A DNA stretch of 46,361 nucleotides from Marinomonas aquiplantarum (GTDB lineage: Bacteria; Pseudomonadota; Gammaproteobacteria; Pseudomonadales; Marinomonadaceae). The notes below the pieces were generated by a model. That model saw only the letters and a program-made list of their open reading frames with translations. It did not search any database and had not been told where the DNA came from. Location of the stretch: positions 1-46,361 of the forward strand of contig NZ_QNRF01000017.1 in assembly GCF_003314975.1 (NCBI RefSeq). Reading direction: 5' to 3'. Positions 1 through 6,974 of the stretch are shown one piece after another (position 1 is the first letter of the stretch; every line of letters begins with the position of its first letter). The position numbers and the translations under genes were made by a program.

Positions 1-107
1 GGAAGACATCCGAAGGATGCCCGTAGGGGATAAAGCGAAGCTTTAGATCTGTGAGGTCGTCTCTAATATCCTCAGTATTCTAAGACCAGCCCCACCCCAC
101 ACAACAC

Positions 108-168
108 GATCCCAACCAGCGACGCCTTGCGTCACTGCCGTCGTCAGCGGCTTACGCTGCTTGGGATC
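108..168. repeat. 61-bp palindromic repeat, copy 1
   Basis: The element is bounded by GATCCCAA (108-115) and its exact complement TTGGGATC (161-168). CAGCG/CGCTG further inside extends the stem. A small inner hairpin GACGC-ctt-GCGTC lies in the left half. A second copy of the same length, 55 of 61 bases identical by my count, is at 483-543. Terminal complementarity with internal hairpins resembles REP/BIME-type extragenic repeats or a very small MITE. No protein is encoded. Confidence 0.75.
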
Positions 169-223
169 TGACCCCTGAGATACCATCGCCGATGGTAATA
201 GTAACTTCTTTTGTCTGCAGGAA

Positions 224-303
224 ATGCCATCTTACCATTGCCTTCGCTTGCGCTTGTTTCGCAAGCTCAACGCGTCAGCGCGACGTCAATGCCAAGATGG
301 CAT
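224..303. repeat. 80-bp inverted repeat
   Basis: ATGCCATCTTACCATTG (224-240) is complementary at 15 of 17 positions to CAATGCCAAGATGGCAT (287-303). The enclosed 46 bases contain another hairpin, GCTTGCG (246-252) with CGCAAGC (260-266). The nested arrangement could form a stable cruciform or RNA hairpin. No gene or terminator T-run is associated with it. Confidence 0.65.
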
Positions 304-375
304 GTATTAGGATATAGTCTCTTGTTCCTTCCCCTTATGTCTTCAAGGGACATACCGTCCCTAGAAGTGTGTCTC

Positions 376-400
376 GGCGCTTTAATAAGCGCCTCTTTTT
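376..400 (+). terminator. Orphan rho-independent terminator
   Basis: GGCGCTT (376-382), loop TAAT, AAGCGCC (387-393), then TCTTTTTC. This is a standard intrinsic terminator on the plus strand, but no coding region lies just upstream inside the window. It may end a transcript that enters from before position 1, or an unannotated RNA. Confidence 0.6.
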
Positions 401-482
401 CGTTAAATTTATTTTGTTCCGATCAAAACAAACTAAATAACAAAGTAGCGATAGATCAACTTGGTAGAAGTAGAAGAGTTAC

Positions 483-543
483 GATCCCAAACAGCAACGC
501 CTTGCGTCACTGCCTTCGACATAGGCTTACGCTGCTTGGGATC
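483..543. repeat. 61-bp palindromic repeat, copy 2
   Basis: Same length and termini (GATCCCAA at 483-490, TTGGGATC at 536-543) as the copy at 108-168, with six substitutions by direct comparison. The central CTTGCGTCACTGCC block and the GGCTTACGCTGC block are identical in both. A degenerate fragment sharing CACGATCtCAA and GTCACTGCCatCGAC lies at 726-754. Confidence 0.75.
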
Positions 544-725
544 TTACTTATTCAGTCGTTGAATTGGCAAGGGTCAAATTCCTAATCCGTTAATAGTGGA
601 AAGAACCTGATGTGCGGAAAGGTATCTGACCCTCTGAGATACCATTGTCTCAAATTATTGTAACTAAAGGGCCTATATAGGTCGTCATTTCTTTGTCTTC
701 AGTTTTCTAAGTCATCCAGACATAA

Positions 726-757
726 CACGATCTCAACTGTGTCACTGCCATCGACTT
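726..757. repeat. Degenerate fragment of the 61-bp repeat
   Basis: CACGATCTCAACTGTGTCACTGCC resembles the left half of the repeats at 108 and 483 with an internal deletion, and the closing TTGGGATC arm is absent. It looks like a decayed third copy. Confidence 0.45.
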
Positions 758-981
758 GTTTAGCTTTGGCGTGTTTCTTTTAAGTGCATTTTAGTATTGC
801 ACGCATTTCTGTTTTTACTTGTATCAAGATTCACTCTTGTGTTGAATTCTTATCTGATCCGTTATTTTGTTGCTATGAGAAAAATAGTGCTCGTTTTTTG
901 ATCTAAAGAGTAGAATTAGGGACTTTGCCTCAGAAAAGGGCAGTTGTTTTACAAATAGGTGCAAATTTGTTCAAAACTTGA

Positions 982-1011
982 TTGACCCTAGTGTTAAAAG
1001 AGGACTACAAT
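982..1011 (+). promoter_or_regulatory. Putative sigma-70 promoter of the first csp gene
   Basis: TTGACC (982-987) and TACAAT (1006-1011) are separated by 18 bases. Initiation near 1018 would give a leader of about 150 nucleotides before the start codon at 1171. Long structured leaders are characteristic of cspA-type genes, where they control temperature-dependent translation. That function is known for the family and only inferred here. Confidence 0.5.
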
Positions 1012-1170
1012 CAAGTTCGTTTAAAAGAGTTGGCAATATTTATGTCCAGAGTTGCGAATACTACGTTAAGTATGTTCGATCCTGTTAAGTCATAAGTAAT
1101 ACCGAGTTTTTTTAGCACTATAACGGAAATTTTTCCGTGTAAATTAACTTAACCTACAGGATAAACAGAC

Positions 1171-1380
1171 ATGTCTGACGTAGTAACTGGTACAGTAAAA
1201 TTCTTCAACGAAACTAAAGGTTTCGGTTTCATCACTCAGGATCAAGGTCCTGATGTATTTGTTCATTTCTCTGCTATCAACAGTTCTGGTTTCAAAACTT
1301 TGGCTGAAGGCCAAAAAGTTGAATTCCAAGTAGCTCAAGGTAAAAAAGGCCCTGAAGCTCAAAACGTAACACCTTTATAA
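1171..1380 (+). CDS. Cold-shock protein, CspA family
   Basis: A 69-residue protein that is a single cold-shock domain. The RNA-binding motifs are clear: RNP1 KGFGFI near residues 16-21 and RNP2 DVFVHFS near 28-34, on the usual five-stranded OB-fold scaffold beginning TGTVKFF. Such proteins bind single-stranded RNA or DNA and act as RNA chaperones in the cytoplasm. Length is typical for the family. AGGA at 1158-1161 sits nine bases before the ATG. The gene is monocistronic, with its own promoter, a leader of about 150 nt and a strong terminator right after it. A paralogue is at 7365-7577. Which of the E. coli csp genes it matches cannot be decided, and cold induction is not shown by the sequence. 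Confidence 0.95.
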   Translation: MSDVVTGTVKFFNETKGFGFITQDQGPDVFVHFSAINSSGFKTLAEGQKVEFQVAQGKKGPEAQNVTPL

Positions 1381-1420
1381 GGTAGCGTTTTAAGAGATTT
1401 GATCTAGTTATAGATTGACA

Positions 1421-1447
1421 AAAGCGACTCTCGAGTCGCTTTTTTTG
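1421..1447 (+). terminator. Intrinsic terminator after csp
   Basis: AAAGCGACT (1421-1429) and AGTCGCTTT (1434-1442) form a nine-pair stem with a four-base CTCG loop, followed by a T-run to 1446. It closes the csp transcript. Confidence 0.9.
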
Positions 1448-1525
1448 TATCTAAATTTTGAGTTCTCAATTAAACCTGAATGATGAATTTGGTGATAGGT
1501 ATGATTTTTTCTAAAGGAGGTTCTG

Positions 1526-2071
1526 ATGGCCGCTAAATCATTACAAGAGCAGCTTTTAGGTGCTGGTATTGTCGATAAAAAGAAAGCCAAAAAAATTAAG
1601 GCTGAGAAATTACAGCAGAAGCAAAAAGTAAAAAACGGTAAAGCCGTTGACGATGAAAAAGATAAGCGTGCAGCTGAGTTGAAGAGGCAAAGAGATGAGA
1701 AACTTGAAAAGGATCGTCAATTAAACTTGCAGCGCCAAAAAGACATTGAAAACAAAGCTATTCATGGTCAAATCCGTCAGATGATTCTGCAAAATCGAAT
1801 TGTCAAAGAGGATGGTGATATTGCTTATCATTTTACCGATAACAAAAAAGTTAAGCAGCTTTATATTAGCCAGAGTATGCATAATGACTTGAGTGGTGGT
1901 CGATTGGCAATTGCGAAGCTAGACAGTCAATATGAAATTATTCCGGAGCCTGCCGCAGTGAAGATCAGTGAGCGTGATGACAGCTATATTCTGGTTTGTA
2001 ATAACAGAGTTGAAACTCTTGATGACGATCCTTATGCAGATTTCCAAATTCCTGATGATTTAATGTGGTAA
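1526..2071 (+). CDS. DUF2058 family protein (YaiL-like)
   Basis: A 181-residue soluble protein. Residues 1-70 are extremely rich in Lys, Glu and Arg and probably form a charged helix or coiled coil. The C-terminal half (about 80-181) carries features I associate with DUF2058: IAYHFTD, KKVKQLYI, then YEIIPEPAAVKI, ending with an acidic tail DDDPYADFQIPDDLMW. The family is described as nucleoprotein or polynucleotide-associated, but no biochemical activity is established. The basic N-terminus fits nucleic-acid binding (inference). A near-perfect Shine-Dalgarno AAAGGAGG lies at 1513-1520. The gene stands alone between two terminators. Confidence 0.85.
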   Translation: MAAKSLQEQLLGAGIVDKKKAKKIKAEKLQQKQKVKNGKAVDDEKDKRAAELKRQRDEKLEKDRQLNLQRQKDIENKAIHGQIRQMILQNRIVKEDGDIAYHFTDNKKVKQLYISQSMHNDLSGGRLAIAKLDSQYEIIPEPAAVKISERDDSYILVCNNRVETLDDDPYADFQIPDDLMW

Positions 2072-2076
2072 TTCGT

Positions 2077-2117
2077 ACCAAGGTTTTGCTTTAGTAAAGC
2101 CTTGGTTGTCTATTTTT
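2077..2117 (+). terminator. Intrinsic terminator after the DUF2058 gene
   Basis: ACCAAGG (2077-2083) pairs with CCTTGGT (2100-2106), with an inner GCTTTA/TAAAGC stem, followed by TGTCTATTTTT. Confidence 0.75.
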
Positions 2118-2446
2118 AGTTGTTTATGAGCTAATTTCATTAAGATTTTACACTTATCTTTCAATTCCTCTTTTTTTTGTTTAGCCCTCACTCCTTATTA
2201 TCTCCATATTCTCTTTCTTTAAGTTTTGTAAACTACTGATTTTAATGTCTTTTTAAGATATTCATTTTTTTGCCTCCTTCCTTTTTTAGTAACAGATGTT
2301 ATGAAGTGTGCATAGTTAATGGATTGCTTATGCAATTAGTGTGTGTGGTATTGTTAATTTCTGCAGAATCTTTAGATTGTTTTGTTGTTGCTTGCACGTA
2401 TCAAGCGCCTACAAGAAACTATGTACACATTAAAGGGAAAACGAGA
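2118..2446. other. Long upstream region of the porin gene
   Basis: About 330 AT-rich bases without a supportable gene. The porin reading frame stays open back to 2270, but the stretch 2270-2446 encodes no secretion signal of its own and ends immediately before a textbook signal peptide, so it is probably leader or promoter DNA. No unambiguous promoter could be picked. A long leader would fit post-transcriptional control, which is common for porins, but nothing seen here proves it. Confidence 0.5.
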
Positions 2447-3382
2447 ATGAAAAAATCGATTATTGCTATTGCTGTATCTAGTGCAGCCCTTGCGTCTGTA
2501 TCCGTTCATGCAGCTGAAGGTTCAACCGTTGATGTTTACGGTAACATCCAGTACGCATTGACAGACACTGATTCCGGATCAGAGTTCGCTGACAACGGTT
2601 CTACATTTGGTTTCAAAGGCGAAACGCTAATTAATGATGATTTAACGGCTTTCTTCAAATATGAGCTTGAAGCCGATGCAGATGAAAAAAGTGGTGATGT
2701 TAGTGTTGGTCTTGATCAGGCCTTTGTTGGCTTGAAAGGTGGATTTGGTAAAGTGCAAGTGGGTACGTTTGACAGTATCTACAACAACGCTATCCAAGAT
2801 TCTGTAGATCAGTTCGAGCAACTAGGGTTTACCAATGCCACAACAACAGCAGAAGGTGACACTCTTGCTTTCTTCTCTCCATCAATGAATGGTTTTGAAG
2901 TTCAGCTTTCTACACAAGTGACAGGTGATGGAGAAACAATTCCGACTGCAACAGGTGATGATCTTCAGACTGAAGATGGTTCAAGTGTAACTGGTGTTGT
3001 TAAATACTCTACTGGCGCCCTGACCGTTGCTCTAGGTTACGACCAAAACGGAAATTATACTGATGTTGAAGAAACAGTTGGTTTGTCTGCTGGTTATGAA
3101 CTTCAATCTAATCTGAATGTCACTGCTAAATTTGAAACGACTTCTGATGTTCAAGATGTAATCGGTCTTGCTGCTCGTTACGGTTATGGCGCGGGTGATT
3201 TGTATGCGTCTGTACAGTCTGTTTCTCCAGATGCAGGTGATGATTACAACGAATACGGTGCTGGTGTGACATACAGCCTTGCGTCTAACGTATACGTTTA
3301 CGGTGAAGTGGGTAGCTTTGAAAACGCTAACAACAGCGATACAGACACTCAAACAGCCGTTGGTGTTTACTACGGTTTCTAA
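2447..3382 (+). CDS. Outer-membrane porin
   Basis: A 311-residue protein beginning with a classical signal peptide (Lys-Lys, a hydrophobic core, then VHA-A|EG near residue 22-24). The mature part opens with VDVYGNIQYAL and continues in alternating beta-strand pattern with acidic, Gly/Asn/Asp-rich turns. The last residue is Phe in GVYYGF, the terminal aromatic signature recognised by the BAM machinery. This fits a general trimeric gram-negative porin that lets small solutes cross the outer membrane. The start was moved from 2270 to ATG 2447 because AAAGGG (2432-2437) lies nine bases upstream and the signal peptide begins there. Substrate preference cannot be read from the sequence. Confidence 0.92.
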   Translation: MKKSIIAIAVSSAALASVSVHAAEGSTVDVYGNIQYALTDTDSGSEFADNGSTFGFKGETLINDDLTAFFKYELEADADEKSGDVSVGLDQAFVGLKGGFGKVQVGTFDSIYNNAIQDSVDQFEQLGFTNATTTAEGDTLAFFSPSMNGFEVQLSTQVTGDGETIPTATGDDLQTEDGSSVTGVVKYSTGALTVALGYDQNGNYTDVEETVGLSAGYELQSNLNVTAKFETTSDVQDVIGLAARYGYGAGDLYASVQSVSPDAGDDYNEYGAGVTYSLASNVYVYGEVGSFENANNSDTDTQTAVGVYYGF

Positions 3383-3409
3383 AATCAGTTAGTTGATTTT
3401 ATTTACTCT

Positions 3410-3541
3410 AAGGTTTCAACTCATTTACGAGTTGGAACCTTATGTTAAGTATGATCATTCAAGGTTCCATATTTCTTCTCTTGTAGGCGGATTGTTGGAA
3501 CATTTTTGGCACCAAGTGGCAACATTTGGTGCCTTTTTTTA
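3410..3541 (+). terminator. Two hairpins after the porin gene, the second a strong terminator
   Basis: First hairpin: AAGGTTTCAACTC (3410-3422) with GAGTTGGAACCTT (3429-3441), no T-run. Second: GGCACCAA (3508-3515) with TTGGTGCC (3526-3533), followed by a T-run at 3534-3541. The second is a typical intrinsic terminator. The first may protect the mRNA 3' end. Confidence 0.85.
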
Positions 3542-3633
3542 TTTCTAATAAGTTGATTCTTTTACGGATTTACTTGATTACAATTTAAGCTAACCGTTAA
3601 ACTGAGTGTATTTTGTTCAGTTGGTTGTTGCTT

Positions 3634-4269
3634 ATGCTCAATATGGATTTTGCTCAAACTGTCGTTATAGATACGAATCAAGAAGAGTGGATTGGTAGCC
3701 CTATGACAGGTGTGTTTAGGAAGCCTCTGGCGCGGGAAGAGGCGGAAAGAGGTCACGCGACTAGCATAGTGCAATATCAACCAAAATCGGTTTTTCGCCC
3801 TCACCCTCACCCTCTAGGAGAAGAGATTCTGGTATTGAGCGGTGTGTTTTCGGATGAATCTGGTGATTTTAAGGCTGGCTCTTATTTTCGTAACCCCCCG
3901 GGGACCAGTCATGCTCCTCATAGTGATGAGGGATGTTTACTGTTTGTAAAATTGCATCAATTTCATCCATCTGATTTAAATCAGGTTTCCTTAGATGCTT
4001 CTAGTATTTGGTATCAACAAGACTCATCAATATTGCCTTTGTATCAATATGGTGAGGAAAGGGTGTATCTAATCCGAATGTCAGGTGAAAATACATTAGC
4101 CACATTGGCTTTGTCTAAAGCGGTTGAGGTTTTTGTGATCTCTGGACAAGCGAGCTATGGAGAACACACACTGTCTACAGGTGTTTGGTTTCGAGAGCCT
4201 AGCTTTTCGCCCATGGATTGGCGAGTTGATGGTGAGTGCTTTATTTGGCTTAAAACAGGTCATTTTTAA
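3634..4269 (+). CDS. Cupin-fold protein related to the ChrR anti-sigma cupin domain
   Basis: A 211-residue cytoplasmic protein. Residues 1-110 carry a ChrR-type cupin: DFAQTVVIDT, RPHPHPLGEEILVLSGVFSDE, then YFRNPPGTSHAP. The HxHxxxxEE arrangement and the later His are the expected metal ligands. A second, weaker cupin-like half follows, ending GVWFREPS. It lacks the zinc-binding N-terminal anti-sigma domain of true ChrR, and no sigma factor gene is adjacent, so a sensor or small metalloenzyme role is open. ATG 3634 was preferred over TTG 3613 because family members begin a few residues before the DF motif; ATG 3643 is also possible. No strong Shine-Dalgarno is seen. The FAH-family gene follows 19 bases downstream and is probably co-transcribed. 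Confidence 0.75.
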   Translation: MLNMDFAQTVVIDTNQEEWIGSPMTGVFRKPLAREEAERGHATSIVQYQPKSVFRPHPHPLGEEILVLSGVFSDESGDFKAGSYFRNPPGTSHAPHSDEGCLLFVKLHQFHPSDLNQVSLDASSIWYQQDSSILPLYQYGEERVYLIRMSGENTLATLALSKAVEVFVISGQASYGEHTLSTGVWFREPSFSPMDWRVDGECFIWLKTGHF

Positions 4270-4288
4270 TAACAATAAGGTGTGTAAT

Positions 4289-4996
4289 GTGAAGTATATA
4301 GTGCCTGTACAGCAACAAACTAGTTTGCCTATTGAAGGTGATGAGCGTTTTTTTCCAGTGGGCCGAGTGTTTTGTATTGGCCGAAATTATGCTGCTCACT
4401 CAAGAGAAATGGGGGATGATCCTGATCGCGATCCGCCTTTCTTTTTTAAAAAAGACGCTACTTGCGTTACGCCAGTCGCTTTTTCTGAGAAGTCTTCGAT
4501 TCGCTATCCGTTAGCTACGTCTCAACTGGAGTATGAAGTGGAGCTTGTGGTAGCGCTTGCGAAAGGGGGGAGTCAGTTGTCTATTGACGAGGCAGAAGAC
4601 GCCATCTTAGGCTATGCCCTGGGTTTAGACATGACACGCCGAGACCTTCAGGCTCAAGCTAAAAAGAAAGGGCGACCTTGGGAAGTTGGGAAGTCGTTTG
4701 ATGAGTCTGCCCCCATCAGCCCTATCGTCTTAAAAAGTGCAGAATTAAATGCCAAGGTGCGTAAGGCGGAGATCGGACTAAAAGTAAATGGTGATGTTAA
4801 GCAGTTAAGTTCTGTTGATCACTTAACTTGGTCCATTGAAGAGGTTATTTGCAAGTTATCAGAGGTGTATGAATTACGTCCTGGAGACTTAATCATGACT
4901 GGAACGCCTGAGAATGTAGGCCCGGTGATAAAAGGAGACGAAATGTTTGCCTGGATTGAAGGGTTAGGTGACATCAGGGTTCGAGTTACTGGTTAA
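4289..4996 (+). CDS. Fumarylacetoacetate hydrolase family protein
   Basis: A 235-residue enzyme of the FAH superfamily, in size and motifs like E. coli YcgM. Visible signatures are VGRVFCIGRNYAAH near the start, PPFFFKKDATCV, the metal-binding LEYEVELVVAL segment with its two Glu, GYALGLDMTRRDLQ, KSFDESAPISP, and LRPGDLIMTGTPENVGP near the end. These enzymes use Mg2+ or Mn2+ to hydrolyse or decarboxylate acylpyruvate-type substrates in the cytoplasm. The exact substrate cannot be told. The start is GTG 4289: AATAAGG (4274-4280) is eight bases upstream, whereas the longer frame from 4157 runs into the preceding cupin gene. The 3' end overlaps the convergent DTW gene by 11 bases. Confidence 0.88.
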   Translation: MKYIVPVQQQTSLPIEGDERFFPVGRVFCIGRNYAAHSREMGDDPDRDPPFFFKKDATCVTPVAFSEKSSIRYPLATSQLEYEVELVVALAKGGSQLSIDEAEDAILGYALGLDMTRRDLQAQAKKKGRPWEVGKSFDESAPISPIVLKSAELNAKVRKAEIGLKVNGDVKQLSSVDHLTWSIEEVICKLSEVYELRPGDLIMTGTPENVGPVIKGDEMFAWIEGLGDIRVRVTG

Positions 4997-5444
4997 AATC
5001 ATCATACGCTTTTTGTAGTTTTGTTGCGGCTGGGTGTTGATGCACTGTTAGTAGATGAATCGCCACTTCGGCCGTACATAATCCTGTCTGTTTTTGGTTA
5101 CGACGTTTAGTGTATGTTGATTGAATGTCACGAATTTCATGATGAGTGAAGTCATGTAGATAAGGGGAGCGGTTGTATATTTTTCGAGCTTGCTGCCATG
5201 TTCCATCAATGATAATGAGGTGCTTGATAGGTCGGTTAATCATTGGTTGAGTTTGTTCTTGGGCTTGATTGGATGGGTAGACTAATAAAGTGTTTTGTTT
5301 ATCGAGTGCTAAGATTTCAGGGTGTGGTTCAACTCTTGACCATTCTATGGTTTCACAATCTTGTTGCAGGGCTTGCTTAACTAATTTTCCGGTACCGGTA
5401 CTTTTCTTCAGCTCTTCTGAGTGGGTTATGAGCCACAGTTTCAT
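4986..5444 (-). CDS. DTW-domain protein, probable tRNA-uridine aminocarboxypropyltransferase
   Basis: A 152-residue protein with the DTW signature: IIDGTWQQARKIYNRSPYL near residues 77-95, then STYTKRR and GLCTAEVA. Members such as E. coli TapT (YfiP) transfer the 3-amino-3-carboxypropyl group from S-adenosylmethionine to a uridine in tRNA (acp3U). This copy is shorter than TapT: it starts directly at the first core strand (LWLITHSEELKK, then STGTGKL) and lacks an N-terminal Cys-rich zinc segment. No upstream in-frame extension supplies one, so it belongs to a compact subgroup or is N-terminally reduced. The tRNA target is unknown. It converges on the FAH gene. Confidence 0.8.
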   Translation of the reverse strand: MKLWLITHSEELKKSTGTGKLVKQALQQDCETIEWSRVEPHPEILALDKQNTLLVYPSNQAQEQTQPMINRPIKHLIIIDGTWQQARKIYNRSPYLHDFTHHEIRDIQSTYTKRRNQKQTGLCTAEVAIHLLTVHQHPAATKLQKAYDDFNQ

Positions 5445-5515
5445 ACAATTTACTCACAAAAAAAGCCTAGTATAGCGAGCTTTGTAGGAGAGAGAAGTAA
5501 AAAGCCAATTAATTG

Positions 5516-5536
5516 ACTTCTTACTTCTTACTTCTT
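5516..5536. repeat. Three tandem copies of ACTTCTT
   Basis: Three perfect head-to-tail 7-base units lie between the ammonium transporter stop (5560) and the DTW gene start (5444). Read on the minus strand they form AAGAAGT repeats. This is a potentially unstable microsatellite, located downstream of amt and upstream of the DTW gene, where it could affect that gene's promoter spacing. Confidence 0.7.
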
Positions 5537-5559
5537 GGTTTGTTGTTTAGTATTGCGAA

Positions 5560-6771
5560 TTATTCTTTGCCAATTGATCCTATCTTATGAATCGCAAGAT
5601 CTGCTCCGTTAAATTCATCTTCCTCTGACAAACGTAAGCCGCTGATGGATTTTATGACCCCATAAACGATCAATCCACTGATCAAGGCTACTGCCGCACC
5701 AAGAAGGCTACCAACGACTTGTGCATAAAAGCTAACACCACCTAACCCGCCAAATTGTTCAAGACCAAAAATACCAGCAGCGATGCCACCCCAAAGTCCA
5801 CATACGCCATGTAAAGGCCAAACTCCTAAAACATCATCTGTGTGTTTGAGTTTCTGTTGAATAAAAGTGAAAAGGAAGGTGAAAATAGCGCCAGCGACCA
5901 CGCCCGTTGCCAATGCTCCGATAGGATGCATGATGTCAGAGCCAGCACAAATTGCCACAAGGCCTGCCAAAGGGCCGTTATGTATAAAACCAGGGTCATT
6001 TTTGCCAAAAATCATCGCCGCTAATGTGCCGCCGACCATTGCCATCAATGAGTTAACGGCTACTAAGCCACTGATGCCATCCAGAGTTTGTGCGGACATA
6101 ACATTAAAGCCAAACCAGCCTATACATAAAATCCAAGCTCCTAAAGCAAGGAAAGGGATATTAGAAGGTGCGAAGGCGACCAATTTCCCTTGTTTAAAGC
6201 GTCCATTACGTGTGCCAAGCAAGATAATAGCCGCTAGAGCTACCCAGCCACCAAAGGCATGGACAACGACAGATCCTGCAAAGTCATGGAAAGGCGCACC
6301 AAATGATCGCTCCAGCCAAGTCTGAAAGCCATAGTTACCGTTCCAGATTAAGCCTTCAAAAAATGGATAGGCCACACCAACAATGATGGCTGCTGAAATT
6401 AACATGGGGTAAAACTTGGCGCGTTCAGCGACTCCCCCAGAGATAATAGCCGGAATAGCGGCAGCGAAAGTCATTAAAAAGAAGAATTTGACCAGTGCAT
6501 ATCCATTGTTCTCAGCTAGGACGCTAGCGCTGTCAAAGAAGCTTACTCCGTAAGCAATTTGATAACCAATTAAGAAATAGACTAGTGCCGATATGGCAAA
6601 GTCGGTCATGATTTTTACGAGAGCGTTGACTTGGTTTTTATGGCGAACAGTACCAACTTCTAAGAAAGCGAAGCCTGCATGCATAGCAAACACCATAATG
6701 GCGCCGAGAAGTATGAAAAGTGTATTTGAGCTGGAAATCAGAGTTTCCACTGCACTATTTAAGGGGGTCAC
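5560..6771 (-). CDS. amt: Ammonium transporter, Amt/MEP/Rh family
   Basis: A 403-residue polytopic inner-membrane protein with about eleven hydrophobic segments that imports ammonium. Family landmarks include GFAFLEVGTVRHKN, AIPAIISGGVAERAKFYP, the DFAGSVVVHAFGGW segment with the first pore histidine, GWFGFNVMSA, and PLHGVCGLWGG with the second pore histidine. The start is set at GTG 6771, with AGGAG six bases upstream; the longest frame begins at TTG 6801 without such a signal. No glnK/glnB gene lies beside it, which is unusual because amt is often paired with a PII gene. No sigma-54 promoter was recognised upstream, so nitrogen control is unproven here. Confidence 0.95.
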   Translation of the reverse strand: MTPLNSAVETLISSSNTLFILLGAIMVFAMHAGFAFLEVGTVRHKNQVNALVKIMTDFAISALVYFLIGYQIAYGVSFFDSASVLAENNGYALVKFFFLMTFAAAIPAIISGGVAERAKFYPMLISAAIIVGVAYPFFEGLIWNGNYGFQTWLERSFGAPFHDFAGSVVVHAFGGWVALAAIILLGTRNGRFKQGKLVAFAPSNIPFLALGAWILCIGWFGFNVMSAQTLDGISGLVAVNSLMAMVGGTLAAMIFGKNDPGFIHNGPLAGLVAICAGSDIMHPIGALATGVVAGAIFTFLFTFIQQKLKHTDDVLGVWPLHGVCGLWGGIAAGIFGLEQFGGLGGVSFYAQVVGSLLGAAVALISGLIVYGVIKSISGLRLSEEDEFNGADLAIHKIGSIGKE

Positions 6772-6974
6772 AAGTGTCTCCTGTGTATTATTTTGCCCCA
6801 AAATGGGGTTTCGTTATTGTTGTTTTGCATTATCTTGAGGCTTTTAAGGCCAAAACAATTACAAATACTTTGTTCAGGGTCATCTTATGCAATACTTGTT
6901 CCATTCATGCCTCTATTTGGTGCTTTATTTTGTCTTTGCCCTAATATGGGTTGGCTGTTTGGGGCTTTAGGATG

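Larger units (their letters stand above)
1..981. other. Gene-free region rich in short palindromes
   Basis: No credible coding region is visible on either strand. The first 760 bases hold many small inverted repeats: GACATCC/GGATGcC with a GAA loop (5-21), TAAAGC/GCTTTA with a GAA loop (31-45), TACCATC/GATGGTA (181-197), GCTTGCG/CGCAAGC (246-266), GGTATCT/AGATACC (621-643), and the larger elements listed separately. The phrase TCTGACCC(C/T)(C)TGAGATACCAT occurs near 167-186 and again near 625-646, so parts of the region are degenerate duplicates of each other. The density of hairpins suggests a cluster of REP-like extragenic repeats. From about 760 to 980 the sequence is AT-rich with no clear feature. 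Confidence 0.6.

Noticed and set aside
211..585. 124-codon open frame in the repeat region
   Set aside because: It runs straight through the hairpins, a terminator and half of a 61-bp repeat, starts with a non-ATG codon and resembles no protein. It is a by-product of low stop density.
2270..2446. N-terminal extension of the porin frame
   Set aside because: A canonical signal peptide with its own Shine-Dalgarno begins at 2447; a 59-residue extension before it would block secretion.
3634..4996. ChrR-type anti-sigma system
   Set aside because: The cupin matches ChrR, but the zinc-binding anti-sigma domain and any adjacent ECF sigma gene are missing, so calling it a regulatory pair is not justified.
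5867..6325. 152-codon frame opposite the ammonium transporter
   Set aside because: It is the antisense shadow of a conserved membrane protein and has a Pro/Lys/Ala-rich nonsense composition.
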